Part shown: positions 13,997-16,285 of the stretch, in pieces
Layout: every line of letters starts with the position of its first letter
Numbering within the stretch: the first letter of the stretch is position 1
Origin: Planctomycetota bacterium
GTDB lineage: Bacteria > Planctomycetota > Phycisphaerae > Phycisphaerales > SM1A02
Direction of reading: 5' to 3'
Assembly (NCBI GenBank): GCA_003671065.1
Contig: QWPU01000030.1
Coordinates: 1-16,285, forward strand
DNA length: 16,285 bases
Position numbers and translations under genes: made by a program
Notes under the pieces: model-generated
The model's input: the letters and a program-made list of their open reading frames with translations, nothing else
The model's database searches: none
Told to the model about the DNA's origin: nothing

Positions 13997-15258
13997 GTAA
14001 AGTTGGTGCCGCGCATGAGGTGGACGCACGCGTCACGCTCGCCGACATCGTTGCGGCGAGAAGTCGCATTGCGAGTGGCGTGGTGCGTACGCCATGCGCG
14101 CATTCAGCCGCGCTGTCGCAGATCACGGGCTGCGATGTCTTCGTCAAACTTGAGTATCAACAACGCACGGGCAGTTTCAAAGAACGCGGCGCGCGCAACG
14201 CGATGCTGCAACTCTCGCCTACTGAACGCAGTGCGGGTGTTGTCGCGGCGAGGGCTGGCAATCACGCGTTGGCGGCCGCTTGGCATGGTCGCGATCTCAA
14301 CATTCCCGTCACGGTGGTGATGCCCAAGGTGGCGCCACTCGTCAAACAAGCGCGTTGCCGAGAACTCGGCGCGAATGTGTTGATTTACGGTGCGAATATC
14401 GCGGAAGCAAAGGAACTCGCCGACAGCCTCGCGAGCAATCAGGGGCTCGCCTACATCCACGGCTTCAACGATGCGGCGATCATCGCTGGTGCGGGCACGA
14501 TCGGACTCGAACTCATCGATGAAGTCCCTGATCTCGATGCAGTGATCGTTCCTGTTGGCGGCGGTGGATTGATTGCGGGTGTGAGTATCGCGCTCAAAGA
14601 AACGAAGCCGAGCGTGCGCGTGATTGGCGTTGAGCCGCAGCGCGCTGCGAGTTTTGCTGAAGCGTTACGCACAGGAAAGCCCACGCGAATCGTGATGGAA
14701 CCGACGCTTGCCGACGGTCTCGCTGTCCCCGAAGTCGGCGCGCGAGCGTTTGAGTTAGCCAAGACGCGCGTGGACCGCATGGTGATGGTGAGCGAAGAGC
14801 TCATTTCGCTTGCGATCCTGCGACTCGTCGAAATGCAGCACGGCGTCGTTGAAGGTGCGGGCGCTACTGCGCTTGCTGCGCTGCTTTCTGGCGAACTCAC
14901 CGAACTCAAGGGCAAGCGTGTGGTGTTGCTTCTCTGCGGCGGCAACATCGATCCACTCGTGCTCGCGCGCGTGATCGAACACTCGCTTGCAGTTGACGGT
15001 CGCCTCGTCCAATTTGCCGCAACGATCAGCGATCGTCCTGGTGGACTTGCTGATCTTGCCGCCACCATTGCGAGCACAGGAGCGAGCGTGCAAGACATTC
15101 GTCACGAGCGAATCTTTGGTGGACCTGATGTGTCACGCGTGCGCGTGGCGTGCACGGTCGAAGTGCGCGATGCGCGTCATGCAGATGAATTGCAAGAAGC
15201 GTTGCGCGCTAAGGGCGTATTGGTGCATGAGCGCGTGCGTCCGCAAGCGCATGGATGA
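13993..15258 (+). CDS. ilvA: Threonine ammonia-lyase with C-terminal ACT domain
   Basis: A 421-residue fold-type II PLP enzyme that deaminates threonine to 2-oxobutanoate, the entry to isoleucine. The PLP lysine is Lys63 in TGSFKERGARNAM, and the phosphate-binding tetraglycine loop is GGGG (189-192) in VPVGGGGLIAGVS. VVEGAGATALAALLSG (285-300) and LLLCGGNID (312-320) also fit. The asparagine loop reads ARAGNHALAAAW (86-97) instead of the usual ASAGNHAQG, so the conserved Ser is Arg87. A single ACT-like domain (about 336-415, VQFAATISDRPGGLADLAATIA) suggests allosteric control, as in short-type IlvA/TdcB enzymes. A serine-threonine deaminase or racemase role is the alternative. The GTG start overlaps the accC stop (GTGA), implying coupled translation. 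Confidence 0.9.
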   Translation: MSKVGAAHEVDARVTLADIVAARSRIASGVVRTPCAHSAALSQITGCDVFVKLEYQQRTGSFKERGARNAMLQLSPTERSAGVVAARAGNHALAAAWHGRDLNIPVTVVMPKVAPLVKQARCRELGANVLIYGANIAEAKELADSLASNQGLAYIHGFNDAAIIAGAGTIGLELIDEVPDLDAVIVPVGGGGLIAGVSIALKETKPSVRVIGVEPQRAASFAEALRTGKPTRIVMEPTLADGLAVPEVGARAFELAKTRVDRMVMVSEELISLAILRLVEMQHGVVEGAGATALAALLSGELTELKGKRVVLLLCGGNIDPLVLARVIEHSLAVDGRLVQFAATISDRPGGLADLAATIASTGASVQDIRHERIFGGPDVSRVRVACTVEVRDARHADELQEALRAKGVLVHERVRPQAHG

Positions 15259-15294
15259 CGGATGGATGACGGATGGCTGACCGATGGATGAACG
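15251..15294. repeat. Four tandem 11-bp repeats across the ilvA stop codon
   Basis: Units ATGGATGACGG (15251-15261), the same again (15262-15272), ATGGCTGACCG (15273-15283) and ATGGATGAACG (15284-15294). The ilvA stop TGA (15256-15258) lies in the first unit. An 11-bp period shifts frame at each unit, so it is not a coding repeat. Confidence 0.85.
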
Positions 15295-15300
15295 AGCATC

Positions 15301-15315
15301 GATCACGGAGTGATC
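15301..15315. other. Small perfect hairpin before the glycosyltransferase
   Basis: GATCAC and GTGATC form a perfect 6-bp stem around a GGA loop, 6 nt after the 11-bp repeats and 22 nt before the glycosyltransferase ATG. It is followed by ATAAAAGTGAAAA rather than a T-run, so it is not a standard plus-strand terminator. A dyad operator or mRNA structure is possible. Confidence 0.4.
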
Positions 15316-15337
15316 ATAAAAGTGAAAAGAGGTCGTG

Positions 15338-16199
15338 ATGCCAAGTGTGGTGATTCCTGCATACAACGAGGCAAATGGAATTGAACGCTGCATTCGCGCG
15401 GTGCTTCGTGATGGCAATCGAAGACTTAGTTGTTGTTGTGGTGCCGAACGCTTGCCGTGACGACACCGCCGCGCGCGCGCGCAGTTTCGGTGCGAGCGTG
15501 TTGGTGGCGGAAACAGCGCAAGGCGGCAAGACCAACGCGATCAATCTCGGCGAACGCACGCTGCGCGAACATGGGCGAGATCTGTTTCCGCGGTTGTTTC
15601 TCGATGGTGATATCGAACTCGAAGCAGGAACGCTGCGCGCGCTCTTCGCCGCCGCGGCAGCAACAGGTACGCGTGTGGTCGCCGCGCAGCCACGCTTTGA
15701 TGCCGCGCGCAGCGATTTTCTGTCGCGCTGCTTTTACGATGCCGATCGCTTCAATCCATATCACTTGACCACCGCGCCCAACGGCGGCGGCACCTATTGC
15801 GTGAACGCAGAGAGCCGTGCGCGCTGGGGGGAGTTCCCCAACATCATCGCTGACGACAGTTTCGTGGAGCGCCACTTTGCGGCGAGTGAACGCAAGACTT
15901 TGCTCGGCTCCTACTCAATCGTGCGAGTCCCACGAACCTACGCCGCGCTGCGCGGAGTGAGCGCACGCAAGCGTGAAGGCGCGCGTGAACTCGAAGCGAT
16001 TCTCCCGCTTCGGCGCGATCAGCACGCCGCGAGCGGCACATTCCGCGTCGTCGCGCGCGCGCTTCTTCCGCTGCCGCATCGTTGGCCGTCATTCGCGGTC
16101 TGGGCGTTTACGAAATGGCTTGAACGCATAGAACGAGGCAAAATTGCGGCACAAACGGGCACTGACCGTTGGCAGCAAGACACATCGTCGCGCTCGTAA
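15338..16199 (+). pseudogene. Family 2 glycosyltransferase, split by a +1 frameshift
   Basis: The product would be a 286-residue GT-A fold sugar transferase. From ATG 15338 (GAGGT ribosome site 4 nt upstream) the frame reads MPSVVIPAYNEANGIERCIRAVLRDGNRRL, the classical nucleotide-sugar-binding start. It then runs to TGA 15458-15460, giving only 40 codons. The next frame, open to TAA 16197-16199, continues the fold from VVVVVPNACRDDTAARA through TAQGGKTNAINLG, the DXD-type metal site LDGDIEL (reconstructed 88-94) and the acceptor-side ADDSFVERH (171-179). Reading one extra nucleotide at about 15425-15431 (CTT-A-GTT) rejoins the two parts with no gap. So the gene is either recently inactivated, mis-sequenced at one base, or read by programmed +1 frameshifting. 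No other part is damaged. Substrate unknown; a cell-surface glycan role is usual. Confidence 0.85.
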
Positions 16200-16285
16200 G
16201 CACGCCAAGCGGAGTTCCCTGCTTGTCCGAGAACAGACTCACGCGCCCACGCCGCAGGCCGTAACGAAGCGGCAATTTTGGCAAC

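Noticed and set aside
15375..15425. ATG at 15375 as the true start of the glycosyltransferase
   Set aside because: It would lose the PAYNEA nucleotide-binding start, which is present in the neighbouring frame behind a good ribosome site; the 17 codons before the join look like out-of-frame sequence.
16108..16284. Minus-strand frame open from the right edge, ending within the glycosyltransferase
   Set aside because: It reads plausibly near the edge (RVSLFSDKQGTPLGVLTS), but a 3' overlap of 92 nt is long and only 59 codons are visible, so I cannot support a gene; it may be the end of a convergent gene outside the window.

Overview
The window reads as ordinary chromosomal DNA of a GC-rich bacterium, most likely a planctomycete of the Phycisphaerae type. 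The grounds are the 5' edge, which holds the end of a secreted protein finishing in two dockerin-like D-x-D/S-x-D-G repeats (common in that group), a GroES without GroEL beside it, and a small Ala/Pro/Thr-rich membrane protein with a conserved-looking C-terminus. This placement is inferred from protein character only; there is no rRNA or other marker gene. I see no tRNA, CRISPR array, insertion sequence, phage gene or defence system, and no plainly new multi-gene system.

Layout. Positions 2-136 (+) are the C-terminus of a dockerin-type protein. A minus-strand block follows: hpd (4-hydroxyphenylpyruvate dioxygenase, 2281-3477), then a six-helix DUF6159-like membrane protein (1246-2178), then a TPR-type exported protein (300-1241) only 4 nt behind it. 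A 45-bp divergent gap separates hpd from a 72-residue single-pass membrane protein (3523-3741, +), whose 3' end overlaps by 7 nt the end of apt (adenine phosphoribosyltransferase, 3735-4259, -). A second divergent gap of 46 bp separates apt from a plus-strand run: groES-like, aroA (EPSP synthase, joined by a GTGA overlap) and an MsbA-type ABC exporter (7 nt later).

From about 7930 a new unit carries a tail-anchored coiled-coil protein (8016-8615) and a BtuF/BtuC/BtuD-type import system (8634-11364: membrane-tethered binding protein, FecCD permease, ATPase, with ATGA and 13-nt overlaps). It ends in the Ala/Pro/Thr-rich membrane protein at 11361, joined by another GTGA overlap. After a 186-bp gap comes accB-accC (the biotin carboxyl carrier and biotin carboxylase of acetyl-CoA carboxylase), with ilvA-type threonine ammonia-lyase joined to accC by GTGA. 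Last is a family 2 glycosyltransferase (15338-16199) that is intact in sequence but split by a single-nucleotide +1 frameshift. The last 86 bases show no gene I can support.

The most interesting signals are: (1) several transcription-unit starts (hpd, the small membrane protein, apt, groES, and the gene at 11361) have a TANNNT -10-like hexamer only 6-7 nt before the start codon and no Shine-Dalgarno, which suggests leaderless mRNAs; (2) the glycosyltransferase frameshift falls at CTT-A-GTT, a sequence resembling a known +1 slippery site, though a simple mutation or sequencing error is more likely; (3) replacements at usually conserved positions in the IlvA asparagine loop and the EPSP-synthase PEP loop; (4) an 11-bp tandem repeat across the ilvA stop codon.
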